From: an uncultured Roseburia sp.
GTDB taxonomy: Bacteria > Bacillota > Clostridia > Lachnospirales > Lachnospiraceae
Reading direction: 5' to 3'
DNA length: 64,000 nt
NCBI GenBank assembly: GCA_947062675.1
Contig: CAMSQM010000001.1
Location: 1-64,000 of the forward strand
In this document: positions 63,869 through 64,000 of the stretch, in pieces
Position numbering within the stretch: position 1 is the first letter of the stretch
How the letters are laid out: each line of letters starts with the position of its first letter
The notes under the pieces: generated by a model
The model's database searches: none
What the model saw: only the letters and a program-made list of their open reading frames with translations
What the model was told of the DNA's origin: nothing
Translations under genes and position numbers: made by a program

Positions 63869-64000
63869 AAAGCCGGACTGCTCAGTGACCGGCTGGCACG
63901 GTTTTGAGAAGAAGCGGCGTTAGAAAGCCGGACTGCCTGGTGATGAGTCTGCACAGCCTGGAGAGGGAAACAGCAATAAAAGCCGGACTGCGCGGCTCCG
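63841..64000 (+). repeat. 55-bp tandem repeat, three copies, open at the window edge
   Basis: Copy 1 is 63841-63895, copy 2 is 63896-63950, copy 3 starts at 63951 and is cut by the window end. Each begins GCACAG or GCACGG and contains AAAGCCGGACTGC about 30 bases later. Copies 1 and 2 differ little in the first 40 bases; copy 3 is more diverged. Copy 1 includes the MATE stop codon. Confidence 0.85.

Noticed and set aside
63841-64000. CRISPR array
   Set aside because: The repeats are contiguous with no unique spacers, and no cas genes are present.

Overview
The window looks like a chromosomal segment of an anaerobic Firmicute of the Lachnospiraceae type. The evidence is AGGAGG-type ribosome binding sites, a T-box leader on ileS, a LexA/DinR-type SOS box on recA, sigma-A promoters with 16-18 bp spacers, frequent GTG and TTG starts, an LL-diaminopimelate aminotransferase, and the Firmicute gene order lepB-rbgA-rnhB-ylqG-ylqH-yraN. 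The genus cannot be fixed from the sequence alone. I see no phage, insertion sequence, transposon or CRISPR array. Most of the window is ordinary core genome.

Layout. 1-3.6 kb: tRNA-Trp, an RtcB RNA ligase, a HAD phosphatase and a DHH phosphoesterase. 3.6-9.7 kb: T-box-controlled isoleucyl-tRNA synthetase followed by glycogen phosphorylase. 9.8-20.5 kb: a chemosensory cluster (HPt, two REC-HD-GYP regulators around a PAS histidine kinase, CheR, CheB, a single-domain receiver, CheA, CheW and a receptor with almost no outside domain). 20.6-28.4 kb: PAP2 phosphatase, L,D-transpeptidase, GH2 beta-galactosidase and a small ABC pair with a degenerate ATPase. 28.4-37.6 kb: recA-recX, rplS on the opposite strand, then lepB-rbgA-rnhB with FliK-like and FlhB-like orphans, yraN and a YfiH protein. 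37.6-46 kb: a GntR/ABC operon, a PDZ-radical SAM-DUF512 protein, and der-plsY-gpsA-dut.

46.2-55.5 kb is the most unusual part: a compact Tad-like secretion or pilus locus. It has a TadZ-like degenerate ParA protein, a CpaF/TadA ATPase, a TadB/TadC-like membrane protein, six small single-span proteins and a 1339-residue secreted protein made of InlB/Flg_new-type repeats. No prepilin peptidase or secretin is present. The TadB/C-like gene has no usable start in its own frame. An upstream ATG leads to an A-AAA-AAG slippery heptamer, and a -1 shift there would open the whole gene. This is the best candidate for something undescribed.

55.6-64 kb: a CNNM/CorC-type membrane protein and guaB on the minus strand; a eukaryote-type HisA with a collagen-like tail, dapL, a putative metal permease behind a leader ORF, yajC and a MATE transporter. 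A 55-bp tandem repeat begins inside the MATE gene's end and runs off the window.
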